Source: Branchiostoma floridae (Eukaryota; Chordata; Leptocardii; Amphioxiformes; Branchiostomatidae). From it: DNA of 64,000 nucleotides. The position numbers and the translations under genes were made by a program. Of this stretch, positions 41,056-53,000 are shown in pieces. The notes beneath the pieces are model-generated. The model was not told where the DNA came from. It did not search any database and saw only the letters and a program-made list of their open reading frames with translations. The stretch covers positions 6,972,307-7,036,306 of the forward strand of contig NC_049994.1 in NCBI RefSeq assembly GCF_000003815.2, read 5' to 3'. The stretch's first letter is position 1. Each line of letters begins with the position of its first letter.

Positions 41056-44000
41056 AAACACACACACACCAAACACACAATATGGGAATAGATAGCACCT
41101 TTATGTGGGAACAATAAAAAATTAAGGGGAATCGACTGCTAGTGTTGACATAATTGTTAAACGAAAAACAGACAGTAAAAAAATACCCCCTAGTACGATA
41201 GAACGACCCAAGCAAGCGGCGCCTTTATGAAATGTAGCATTTTACTTTGTGCTGTCACAAGACCGCCGATATAGAGCTAACATTACCAGGTTAACGTTCT
41301 TATTCTAAAATCAGATAGTAAATTGTCAATCGTTCATTCCCCAAACTAGTGGCCAGTTTGCCGTCAGTACATAATATATTATCTGCGCTTTGGCTTTGGA
41401 CGTTTTGTCAAAAGTAATACACAATATAGAATAGGTCCTACCACCAGTTTGTGAGCACTTTGTCCCCCATGGGAGGTTTATAAGTTGGATAAATACGTAT
41501 CCATACAAGAAATTAGAAAGTCCGACAAAAATGAATAAAAAAGACTTCAAATTCATCTCGAACCACTCGAACCTCTGCTTGGAGGGCATTGTTTACGGGA
41601 CCGTGTACTGAGGAATGCGACACCTCCCTGCTAATCGTTACAAAGCGTTTTACGGCTTGCCCACCGTGAAACTCCCACCGCGGCTTGTCACAGCCTGTAA
41701 CAATTATCTAGCAGCTCACCGACTGATAACCGGAGGGGGGCCGGGCAGGCAATGCTAGTGCCGGAAAAACAAACAAAAAAAAGATGTATGGATAAGATGT
41801 TGCACAATAATAAAAGGGGTTGCCCCGAAGCCCATGACAAAGTCCCGCGTGGGAGATCTACACAATCTTATTTTCAAATCTTCTGTTTTGTTATAGAATA
41901 TGAGAGGTTAGTAGAACATGTCCACTACCCCGAAGGCACCCGTATGACAGTGTTCAACTCGCGACGCAAGATACCAGGACGACCATAGCCCCGTTAGCTG
42001 ACGGCCCGTCTTCTTGCCCAGAATGTGATCAACCTTTAGTTCCTGGTGATGTTTGTGCTACATGTAACACAGTCCCTAAAGACCTGCTAGACTGTAACAG
42101 TAATACTGTGTGCCCTGATGAAGAGTTAACGGAAGAAACGCCTCGTAGCCAATTCGACAAAGCGACCCAATTCACTGCTGTAACTGACGACTACTCTATT
42201 GTCCATGACAATATGAATAAGTTGGAATCATGCCTTGTCGAGTCTATCGCAGATCGAAAATCATCTGAGGACTCAATTCTACAAAAACTCTCTATACTCG
42301 AGGGCAGAATGAAAACCTTTGAACAAAGCCGTGTACGTGAGGTGAAACTTGTGGAAGACATTACACGCCTGGACAATGTCAAGCGTGAACTTGAGAGCCA
42401 AGTCAAGTCGCTTCAACGGAAGTTTGATGAACTGTCTAGCGCCATTCACAAGTTACAAACTTCCAGTTTCTCACGCGGTCAGACAGTGTCCACTGAGACA
42501 CAAACCACACAGGAGGCGTCAGATCGAGCCGACAGATTACTTCATGAATTAGCCAACGTGAATGTTCACAACAGGTTCCAGGCCCTGGCGGAGCATGACA
42601 ATGACGCGAGCGACATCAGGTCAGTTTCTAACACAGGTGCGAAACACCGTGAAGAAACACACAAACCTGGAGCGAAGCAGCCTTCTATTCAGACCAGCTC
42701 AAAACCCAGACCCCCTGTCTTGACAATTAGACAACATCAACAACAGCAAAGAGATGCCGCCCGCAACAAAGAGATGCCGCCCGACTTACTAATCCTGGGC
42801 GACTCGAACACAAAGACAATCAAAACAGAAGTCCTATACCCCTCTAAACGAGTGGAAAAGGAACTGACCTACAACTTGTCACAAGCTACAACTTTCGTTC
42901 GGAGTTCTAACATACCAGATCCCAAAGTTATCTTATTCCACGTCGGAACGAATGACATTCGTGCCACGGCGGACCCGACAGTTGTGTCCGAGAACTTCAG
43001 GAAGCTGATACAGGTATCCCATGACAAGTACCCCCAAGCCGCCCTGGTTTTCTCCTCAATTTTACCGAGATGTGATCGTGACCTGCAGGAAGTTGGTGAC
43101 GACGTGAATACTTTCCTGAGGGTTGTAGCGGAGGAAACTAGCTATGTTCACGTCACGGACAACACTGGCCTGGCGCACATGGGGTCGCCAAAGGCAGACA
43201 TGTACAACTCAGACGGCTACCACCTGAACAGGCTCGGGGTCAGTGTGTTGGTTTCCAACATTAAGAGAGTGGTCAATCCTATCCTAGGACTTGGTCAATA
43301 CGCCAGCAGGGGTGCAAGGTCAACTCAAGGTCAGCTCACGGAGCCTCGAGCTCCCAGATTCTCTCAGCATCCTGTCCGGGTTCAGGAGCAACCTGCTCGC
43401 TCAACCAGGCATGTGTCCTCATCAGGACAAAGCCAAGTTGCGTCCAAAGCAATGCCGAATGCGCCTGCAGCCAACCAACCTCCTGTGCAAGTGCAGAGCC
43501 GCACTTCAATGGATTCAGCTCAGTTAGAGCCTTCAGAAAAACCAGAAGACCAAGGCTCAACGCGATCTCCTGGTTCTCCAACGCCAAACTCCCATTCGCC
43601 GTGTCCGTGGAGCAGACCGCCGCCGAGCCAGCTGCAGACGGGACCGTGGAGCAGACCGCCGCCGAGCCAGCTGCAGACGGGACCGTGGAGCAGACCGCCG
43701 CCGAGCCAACAGACAGGACCTTGGAACAGACCTCCAACGAGTCTGCAGACGGGACCCTGGCCGCCCATGTTCAACCATCCACCTGCTCCTTGGGGTCTTC
43801 CACCTCCGAACAACGCCATGAGGAACCAGCCTCCCCGAGTGCCCCCACCGCCTTGGCCCTGGCATCCTGCGCTGATGTGGCCGCCCATGGTGTGGTAGGA
43901 TAAGCGTCTGTCAGTTACCGTAGAACAAGTGAAAAATCTCTGCAACATGATTATTAGAACTTAACGTAATAGTATGTCTTAGTTTGTTTCCTTCCTTTTA

Positions 44001-47000
44001 ACTTCCTGCTAACCCGATATATTTTGAGAATACGTTTTGAATCTGTTTCTGTATACACTGTTTGCACATTTTAGTTTAAACCGATATAAATGTTGTTAGA
44101 TATTGTATTTGAATGCTCGAATAAGGACACTATTTTACTTATAGTACTTCTTTTTTCCGATATGAAAACATTCCAAAATGAAATCAAAAGCTTTGGCTTT
44201 TGGAATGTTCACGGATTAGGTTCCAAACTAGAGGATTCTGATTTTCTCTCACATGTCAAAAAGTTCGACTTCTTCTCGCTTTTAGAAACCTGGAGTACAG
44301 AAAACACCATAATTAACATTCCCAATTACAGCTATTTTCATCAACATAGACAAAAGAGTAAGAGAGCGAAACGTTCTTCGGGAGGTATTGTCTTTCTATA
44401 TAAGAACGAATACAAAGGTTATGTAAAAAAAGCACCATCTCAATCAACAGACGCCCTTTGGGTACAAATCGACCGCCAACTACTCGGTTTACCCAAAGAT
44501 CTATTCATATGTTCTCTCTATATTAGCCCCGGAGCATCCACTGCTCACAAACATTCAGAAAAACATATTATAGACACTTTAGAAGATGAAATCTCTAAAT
44601 TCAGCTCCGTCGGGTACGTTTTATTAGGTGGTGATTTTAATGCCCGTCTCGGAAATCTTCCTGATTACACAACCGATTCTCATATTGACGAATAACCTTT
44701 GACGTCCCCTCGATGTTCACTGACAGACAACACATGGACAAAGTTCCTCCCAACAAATTCGGTAGACTAATCACAGACTTGTGTATTCAAGCAAATCTTA
44801 GAATATTAAATGGTAGAGTTGTCGGTGACCTACAGGGAAAATTCACGTGTCACCAACCAAATGGCAGCAGCACAGTTGATTTAATGATTTGTAGTAAGTC
44901 CTTTCTCCAGCAAATTTTATCATTCCGTGTCAATCCTCTAACAGTATTCTCTGATCATTGTATGATATCTACATTAATTCGCTCAAAACCACCAATACAT
45001 ACTTTTCAGGAAAAATATAAAAGCTCACACACCAGGCCTCTTCCTAAACATTTTCACTGGAACGAGAATTCTGCTCAGACATTTCTTCTTTCTCTCAGTC
45101 AGCCCGACATTGTAAAACGATTAGTTGCTCTAAAGGATTCTAACAACATAACATCTGCGGCAGAAATTGAGAATTATGCTTCTGAATTTAGCTCAATTCT
45201 GAGAGAGGCGGGTAATAAGTCACTCTGTTTAAAAAGAGCTAGAAAACGTCCGCCGAAAAGACAAAATAAGAAATGGTTCGACAAAACGTGTATTGAAATG
45301 AAACGTGAAATGAAAAATTTAGCCTATTTACTAGAAAAAAACCCATCACATCCAGAAGTGAGGGGCAGTTTCTTCAGGAAGAAAAAAGAATATAGAAAAT
45401 TATTGAAAAAGAAAAAACGTGATTTTCGTCAACAAATTATGAATCAACTATCCACCCTTCAGGAAAAGAATCCAAGTGCATTTTGGGACCTTGTCAATAA
45501 ATTAAAACCCGAGAAGGCTCAAGAAAATAGCCAAATCTCCAGCGAAGACTGGTTAAACCACTTTAGTAAAGTTGACAAATCATCCGACGGAAATCATGAT
45601 TCCGTGGCCGGTCCTTTCATTCCAGTAAATGATCAATCTCCTTTTCCAATAGAGACAGAGAACTACATATTAGATTCTATAATTACCGCAGATGAATTAG
45701 ACAGAGCTATTGCAAATTTAAAGAATAACAAGTCCAGTGGAAGCGATATGATAAGAAACGAAATGTTGAAATGTGGCAAATCAATTTTCCAAAAACCTCT
45801 GCTCCATCTTTTTAACCTGTGCTTACAAAACGCATACTTCCCCGAAGAATGGTCGCTCAGCCATATTGTACCTATCCACAAATCCGGAGATACTTCACTC
45901 CCAGACAACTATAGAGGGATCTCTATTATAAGTTGTCTAGGAAAATTATTCTGTTCAATCTTAAACAATAGACTGTCTAATTACGCAGAAGAAAACAGCC
46001 TTCTCAAACCACAACAGGCCGGTTTCAGAAAGAATTTTAGAACAACTGATAATCTATTCACTTTGAACACGCTTGTCAGCAAATATATCAGTAGAAATTC
46101 ACGTCTATACGCTTGTTTTGTGGATTTTAGTAAAGCTTTTGATTCTGTTTGGCGAGAAGGTCTTTTACTAAAATTGAAGAAACTTGGGATAGGAGGCAAA
46201 TTTCTCCTGACCATAAAAGATATGTACTCTAAAACTACAAATTGTATTAAAACAAACAGTGGTCTAACCGATACATTTGTAACTCACTGTGGGGTTCGAC
46301 AAGGCTGTAACCTGAGTCCAACATTGTTCAACTTATTCATTAGTGACATAGCATCAGAATTTGATCATTCCTGTTGTAACCCTCCAGTTCTACACTGTAT
46401 GAATGTACCCTGTCTATTATATGCTGATGATTTAGTAATATTCTCAGAGTCACAACGTGGCTTACAATCATCTTTGTCTAGATTAGAAGAGTACTGTAAA
46501 TCCTGGAGGTTGAAAGTCAACCTTAAAAAGACAAAAATTGTAGTTTTCACAAAGGGTGGTCGGATACCAAAAGACTGTTCCTTCTTGTTCAATAGTAATG
46601 TAGTAGAAATTGTATCTTCGTATTGTTATTTAGGAATAATTGTCAACTCAGCTGGCACATTCAAAGCCAATCACAAATACCTATACAACAAGGGGCTAAG
46701 AGCTTTGTTTGGAGTCAGACAATCCCTTGACAAAGCTGATGCCCCGTTGTCTGTTAAAAACAAGTTATTTGACTCCTGTGTCAAACCAATTTTACTTTAT
46801 GGGTCGGAGATTTGGGGCTCCTTCAAAAGTTCAAAATCTTGTCCAATCGAATCCGTACATGTAAAATTCTGTAAACAATCCCTCAATGTCCCCAAAACAG
46901 CTAGCAATCTTGCTGCACGGGCGGAATTAGGGAGGTACCCCTTACACTTGGAGGCCTCCCTAAACGCCGTTAAGTTTTTCACTAGAGTTTGCTTGAATGT

Positions 47001-50000
47001 GCCGGCTGATAGTCTCCAGGCAGATGCACTCTTATGTCAATTAGAACTAGACTCTTTAGGTAGTAAATGCTGGGCTTCCGGTGTGCGGAAAACTTTAGAA
47101 GAATGCGGTTATGCCTTTGTTTGGCATTCTCCACACTCAATTGTTTCAAAAGTGCCCTCAATCATCTCTGCTATTCAACAACGTTTAAAGGACATCTACT
47201 TTCAGACATTCCTACGCGAAATCCATAATGACAACAAAGGCAAATTCGCAAGGAACAAATTACGCTCATACAGACTGTTCAAATCCACCTACAACGAAGA
47301 AGAGTACCTTAAAATTCCGAACGAACGTCAAAGATCTATTATCACCAAACTACGAATTAGCTGCCACAAACTCCGTGTTGAATCAGGGAGGCACAACCGC
47401 ACACCTCTGGAGCAAAGAATTTGTCAGTTCTGTAACCTGAACAAGGTCGAAGATGAAACCCACTTTTTATTAGATTGTAGTTTATATAGTAACGATAGAA
47501 GTATTCTTTTTAGCTATATTATAGGAAAGTTCCCTCGCTTTGAATATTTGTCTAGTGTTGAAAAATTCATTTTTCTTATGAGTTTTGATCAGACGATATT
47601 ATACCAACACATCTCTAGCTACATATTTAACATTACTAAGAAACGAGAAGAAGTCGAACAAATGTATTAGACTAGATTTAGAATCTATGTTTTAGATTAG
47701 TATTAGAAACCATGTCTACTGTATTACTACCCTTTGTATCAATATGCCTGTACTTAGCCCGATAGGGCATGAATGTGCAATAAAGGCTATTATTATTATT
47801 AGTATTATCTGGTGTATTTTAAATTCCCAGGAGGTACCCAATGTGTTGAGTAATGAGTCCTCGAGCACGAGACCCCCGTTTATAGGTCCCTCCAGGAAGA
47901 CGATGATAATAATCTCAGATCCACGGTGGCGTAATATAGTATCAAACCCGCCTCTACGAAAAATGTTGCATAGCGGACTAAGATTTTTTCCTGTGGTGAC
48001 GAGAACCAATTGTATACATTCAAAGTTCATAGAGCTGGCTCCATGAAACTTGCTTTTCGTTTACAAGGGCGGCCCAATAGCGGACTATATAAATATTTTT
48101 TCCTGTGGTGACGAGAACCAATTGTATACATTCAAAGTTCATAGAGCTGGCTCCATGAAACTTGTTTTTCGTTTACAAGGGCGGCCCAATAGCGGACTAT
48201 ATAAAGATTTTTTCCTGTGGTGACGAGAACCAATTGTATACATTCAAAGTTCATAGAGCTGGCTCCATGAAACTTGTTCTTCGTTTACAAGGGCGGCCCA
48301 ATAGCGGACTATATAAATATTTTTTCCTGTGGTGACGAGAACCAATTGTATACATTCAAAGTTCATAGAGCTGGCGCCATGAAACTTGTTTTTCGTTTAC
48401 AAGGGCGGCCCAATAGCGGACTATATAAATATTTTTTTTTTCCTGAGGTGACGAGAACCAATTGTATACATTCAAAGTTCATAGAGCTGGCTCCATGAAA
48501 CTTGTTCTTCGTTTACAAGGGCGGCCCCATAGCGGACTATATAAATATTTTTTCCTGTGGTGACGAGAACCAATTGTATACATTCAAAGTTCGTAGAGCT
48601 GGCTCCATGAAACTTGTTTTTCGTTTACAAGGGCGGCCCAATAGCGGACTATATAAAGATTTTTTTCCTGTGGTGACGAGAACCAATTGTATACATTCAA
48701 AGTTCATAGAGCTGGCTCCATGAAACTTGTTTTTCGTTTACAAGGGCGGCCCCATAGCGGACTATATAAATATTTTTTTTCCTGTGGTGACGAGAACCAA
48801 TTGTATACATTCAAAGTTCATAGAGCTGGCTCCATGAAACTTGTTTTTCGTTTACAAGGGCGGCTCTATAGCCGACTAAGATTTTTCCTATGATGACGTG
48901 AACTAACTGTATGTATTCAAAGCGAAATATAAATTTCTTTTGAAGGTGACGTGAACCAATTGTATGTATTCAAATTGCGTGGAGCTGGCTTTATGGAGCT
49001 GGTAGGTTGGGAGCAGGGTTGTACTAATAGCTCCATGGAGCTGGCTCCATGGAGCTGGCTCCATGGAGCTATTAGTACAACCCCTTCTCTTGTGACTAGG
49101 TTCTGTAGATTGTGACTAGGTTTTGTAGATTGTGACTAGGTTCTGTAGATTGTGACCAGGTTCTGTAGATTGTGACCAGGTTCTGTAGATTGTGACTAGG
49201 TTCTTTAGATTGTGACTAGGTTCTTTAGATTGAGACTAGGTTCTGTATATTGTGACTAGGTTCTGTAGATTGTGACTAGGTTCTGTAGATTGTAACTAGG
49301 TCCTGTAGATTGTGATTAGGTTATGAAGATTGTGACTAGGTCCTGTAGATTGTGACTAGGTTCTGTAGATTGTGACTAGGTCCTGTAGATTGTGACTAGG
49401 TTCTTTAGATTGTGACTAGGTTCTTTAGATTGTGACTAGGTTCTGTAGATTGTGACTAGGTCCTGTAAATTGCGACTAGGTTCTGTAGATTGTCACTAGG
49501 TCCTGTAGATTGTGACTAGGTTCTGTAGATTGTGACTAGGTTCTGTAGATTGTGACTAGGATCTGTAGATTGTGACTAGGTTCTGTAGATTGTGACTAGG
49601 TTCTGTACATTGTGACTAGGTTCTGTAGATATTTCTCATATCAATATGTGCACACATCAAGTAATGGCAGAGATGTGTGTCCTTATATCACTGAAAGATA
49701 CTTGTAAACATATGCATGAAAGTTCATTTTTCGACGTATCATAACTTAATAAGGATACCGGTAAAAATATAAAAATCAACATTTTATTTGTTTCTTCATC
49801 GTCCCATGTTTCAGGTTTTTTTCTGGCCAAGCAATCTTGAATATTTTGAATGACAGCCTCTACTAGAGTCATATTAAAAATGGTCAATAACCCATGTCTT
49901 GCAACATCTGTCTTTTCAGACCCATGTAATTGGGCAGGCTCCCAGAGATCCGGTTCAAGCTGCTTCAAAGTTTTCACCAATGGAGTTTCTTACGACAGTG

Positions 50001-53000
50001 CCCGGGGTGCATGTCAAAACTATGGAGCTGAGCTTGCGATGCCGAAAGACACGGAGACCAATAATTTCCTCATATCGCTAACGCAGGAAGATGTGTGGAT
50101 CGGCCTCAGAAAAACCACCCTCATGGATTGGTATTGGAGCGATGGCAGCAAGCTGGACAGTTCGAGGTTTCGAGCCTGGGCTCCAGATGAGCCGAACGGC
50201 GGCAGAGACATCAACTGTGCCCGCCTCAGCGTGTCTGGTACTACAAGTCCGAATGTGTGGAAGGATATACCTTGCGACTCAACATACGGATACATCTGCC
50301 AGAAAGGTGGGACCTATATTTTTTTTTGTTATTCTGTGTTTCGTATCAACTGCATCTGAATGAAGCAAACTTTGTCATCCTGCAGTCACCCTCCTTATCT
50401 TTTTATATATATACCGTAAATTTAAGTTCGCGGGGATTTACTTTCGCGGTAGCGGGAAAATAGAGTGTTCGCGGTGGTTTAAGTTAGCGGTAGCGCCATA
50501 GACTGTAGTCACATACTGTAATGGAAAATATGTTCGCGGTGTTTTAAGATCTCAGTGAAGTGGCCAACGCGAAAACCGCGAACATAAATCACTCTGCATT
50601 TACAGTATATAGTCAGTGTATCTCTAGTTGTAGACCTTGGTATATGAAATCCTCGTAATCTGTTCTCGTACCACCAGGATATTACTCAAGGGACTTAGTC
50701 CCCATTTGATCTGGCAACGAATACTAGTACAAAATAATAAACAAAAAATAAACAAGGTAGACAGTGTGTGGCCAAAACTTATGTCACTTTTTACCGATCA
50801 CAAGAGCTATGTATCACCCAAAAATGGTTCACAACACGACATTTCAAACCCGGAACACTGCAAAATATCAAGAAAACCCCCTAGATGGTCTAAAATCTAA
50901 TCCGTCTAGTTTTTGTCGCAACCTAGTAGGGCTGTCTCCAGGACCCGTCCTTCCGTCCCTGGACGGAAATTTACTCGTCGGGACGGAAAAAATATTCACC
51001 CATTCCGTCCCAAAAAAATCTTAATTTCATGACATGAAAATGCAGTTTTGTAAGCTTAAAAAGGCAGGTTCAATAACTAAAACGATGCATGCGAACGATT
51101 GAATGACTAAAATAGGCGTCCGACTGAGAATTTAATCGATTTTTGCCTTTTCCTTCACCACGCCTCCACTTTCCAAGCCGCGAGATAAACGCGGCCCCGA
51201 TATATGGATATTTGTGAAGATTAGAGATCGGCAAAACGTGCTATTCGCGTGTTGCAAAAGAAGGCGAAGCTGCGGCGTTATCTTACCTAGCCACTGTTTT
51301 ATTTCGCAATACCGATCGGATTGACGAAATAACCCGGCCCTTATACGATTTAAAATCAACATTAACGGGAAACTGTAATTCATTATGAACCTAAACGGTG
51401 GATCAGAAATTACATTTCTTTACTCGGCTGTCGTGTGTGTGTCGGAGACCTCAGTAAACCGTACACTGTACTGGCGATCTCCATAGTTCTACAACCGTCA
51501 ACAAAAGAGGTTTTTCCCCTGGTGTAAACTATAAACAGACGGCAAAAACTATATTCTCGCCGTCTGCATCTACGATGTGACAAAGCCACGGTCGATTCTT
51601 GCGAAATGTATCTTCAAAAGCACTTTTCTGCTTGGATTTGGGAGCGAGTCCGCAGCGCCGTGTTCGTAAAGTCCCGCGCTTCTTCGTGATTGACATGGTG
51701 TTACCGCTTTGTCCGCGCCGCTGCTGGCTGTGATTGGTGGGAAGTTGATTGGATTTATAGAATAATGACGCACGCCCTGTCGCAGGCGCTACTTCAAAAG
51801 GCTGCCGCCGAAGCTGCTACCATGGTAACAACACGTCCAGCCGCATTTTCCAACTCGCTGCTATTACAGCTTACATACATAATTTTCGGTTGCATTTAAC
51901 GCTGTTTTCACGGGGAAATGTCGGGAATCGAACTTGTATACTTTTTTTGCCGACCTTCCACTAAAATCATACGGAAGTAGCCCGCCGAAAAATGTAAGTA
52001 GGAGACTATTTTTACAGTGAGCCCGCATGTTTTGACGGTTGACTGCCGACCCCATCACATGCCCCCGCATAGGTTGCCCCTTACGGAAAGTTTAGCCGTG
52101 AAAACATTTTTGTTCTGCGTAGTTTGGGTTGAGTTTTGGAATTCGGATTGACATTTATTTTATATCAGAAAATAACTATCGGGAGACTGTTTTCTTATCG
52201 CAGTATTCTTACCCAGCGTTGTGAACATGACCGCTGTTGGCAATTTTTCTCCGATCTTTTGCAAATCTGTACCCTTTGGACGGTACTGGACGATGAGCAG
52301 AAAGGTGTCAACTTTATCGAGAAATGTTCATTTCTTGGTGGTTAAAGAAACAGCAACACGACACCAGCAAAATGAAGAGTTATTAAGCAAAATATGGTAT
52401 AGAAAGTTAATTGATCATGAGCAACCAGTACCAGACAAAATAGGTGATGCAAACTTCCTTTTAATACGATCTTACGAGCTGAAATGCGTCAATGTCCCTC
52501 GGCCAATAATGCCAACACCCGCGGCGTTATCCAGTCCCCGAACTATCCACACATTATCAACAAATACGTGAAAATGACGACAAACAAGTATCATGGTAAA
52601 TTTCAGAGTGTAAACGTTACACTGCTTAACGAACAAAATATTTAGTCAGTTAAATGCCCGACCAAGGGGCGGGCAGTCGGAACAAAGCCTTTTGTTTCGA
52701 GATCGTGGGGTGTCGGTAGTCCTACTTTGCGGAATGAAATTTTGCCTCTGAAAATACGTGAAATAGCGTCTTAGAGGGTTTGAATTTTAAAATTTTCCCG
52801 GGGGAGCATGCCCCCGGACCCCCCTAGTTTGGCGAGCGCCTGCGGCGCTCGCGTCGGGCCTTCGGCCCTCCCCCACCCCCCACACAAAATTTGGGACGGA
52901 AATATATTTCAAGCTGGAGACAGCACTGCAGTGAACCTACCAACACATCATGTATGAACCTACTACCAGCACATAATGTATGAAACCAATTCATCTAACC

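Larger units (their letters stand above)
41600..47804 (+). mobile_element. CR1/L2-type LINE with esterase-type ORF1 and broken ORF2
   Basis: It contains ORF1 with an SGNH hydrolase domain, then endonuclease and reverse transcriptase frames, and ends with 'gcaataaaggctattattat', the terminus shared with other CR1 copies here. The 5' boundary is uncertain; GC-richer sequence begins near 41600. No clear target duplication was found. It lies in an intron of the second mosaic gene, same strand. Confidence 0.85.

Noticed and set aside
41752-41988. Small frame at the 5' end of the CR1-type element as a separate gene
   Set aside because: It lies in the likely 5' UTR, has no recognisable motif and is in a different frame from ORF1.
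43336-43948. Minus- and other-frame readings across the Pro-rich repeat of LINE ORF1
   Set aside because: They arise from the 39-bp in-frame repeat and lack any independent signal.
44090-44695. Short endonuclease-only protein as a stand-alone gene
   Set aside because: It is the N-terminal half of the CR1 ORF2, cut by a frameshift; the remainder follows directly in another frame.
48274-48893. Repeated short proteins starting near each 112-bp unit
   Set aside because: The unit length is not a multiple of three, frames change between copies, and no motif is present.
49088-49631. CRISPR-like regular repeat array
   Set aside because: The 20-bp units are contiguous with no unique spacers, and the window is eukaryotic.
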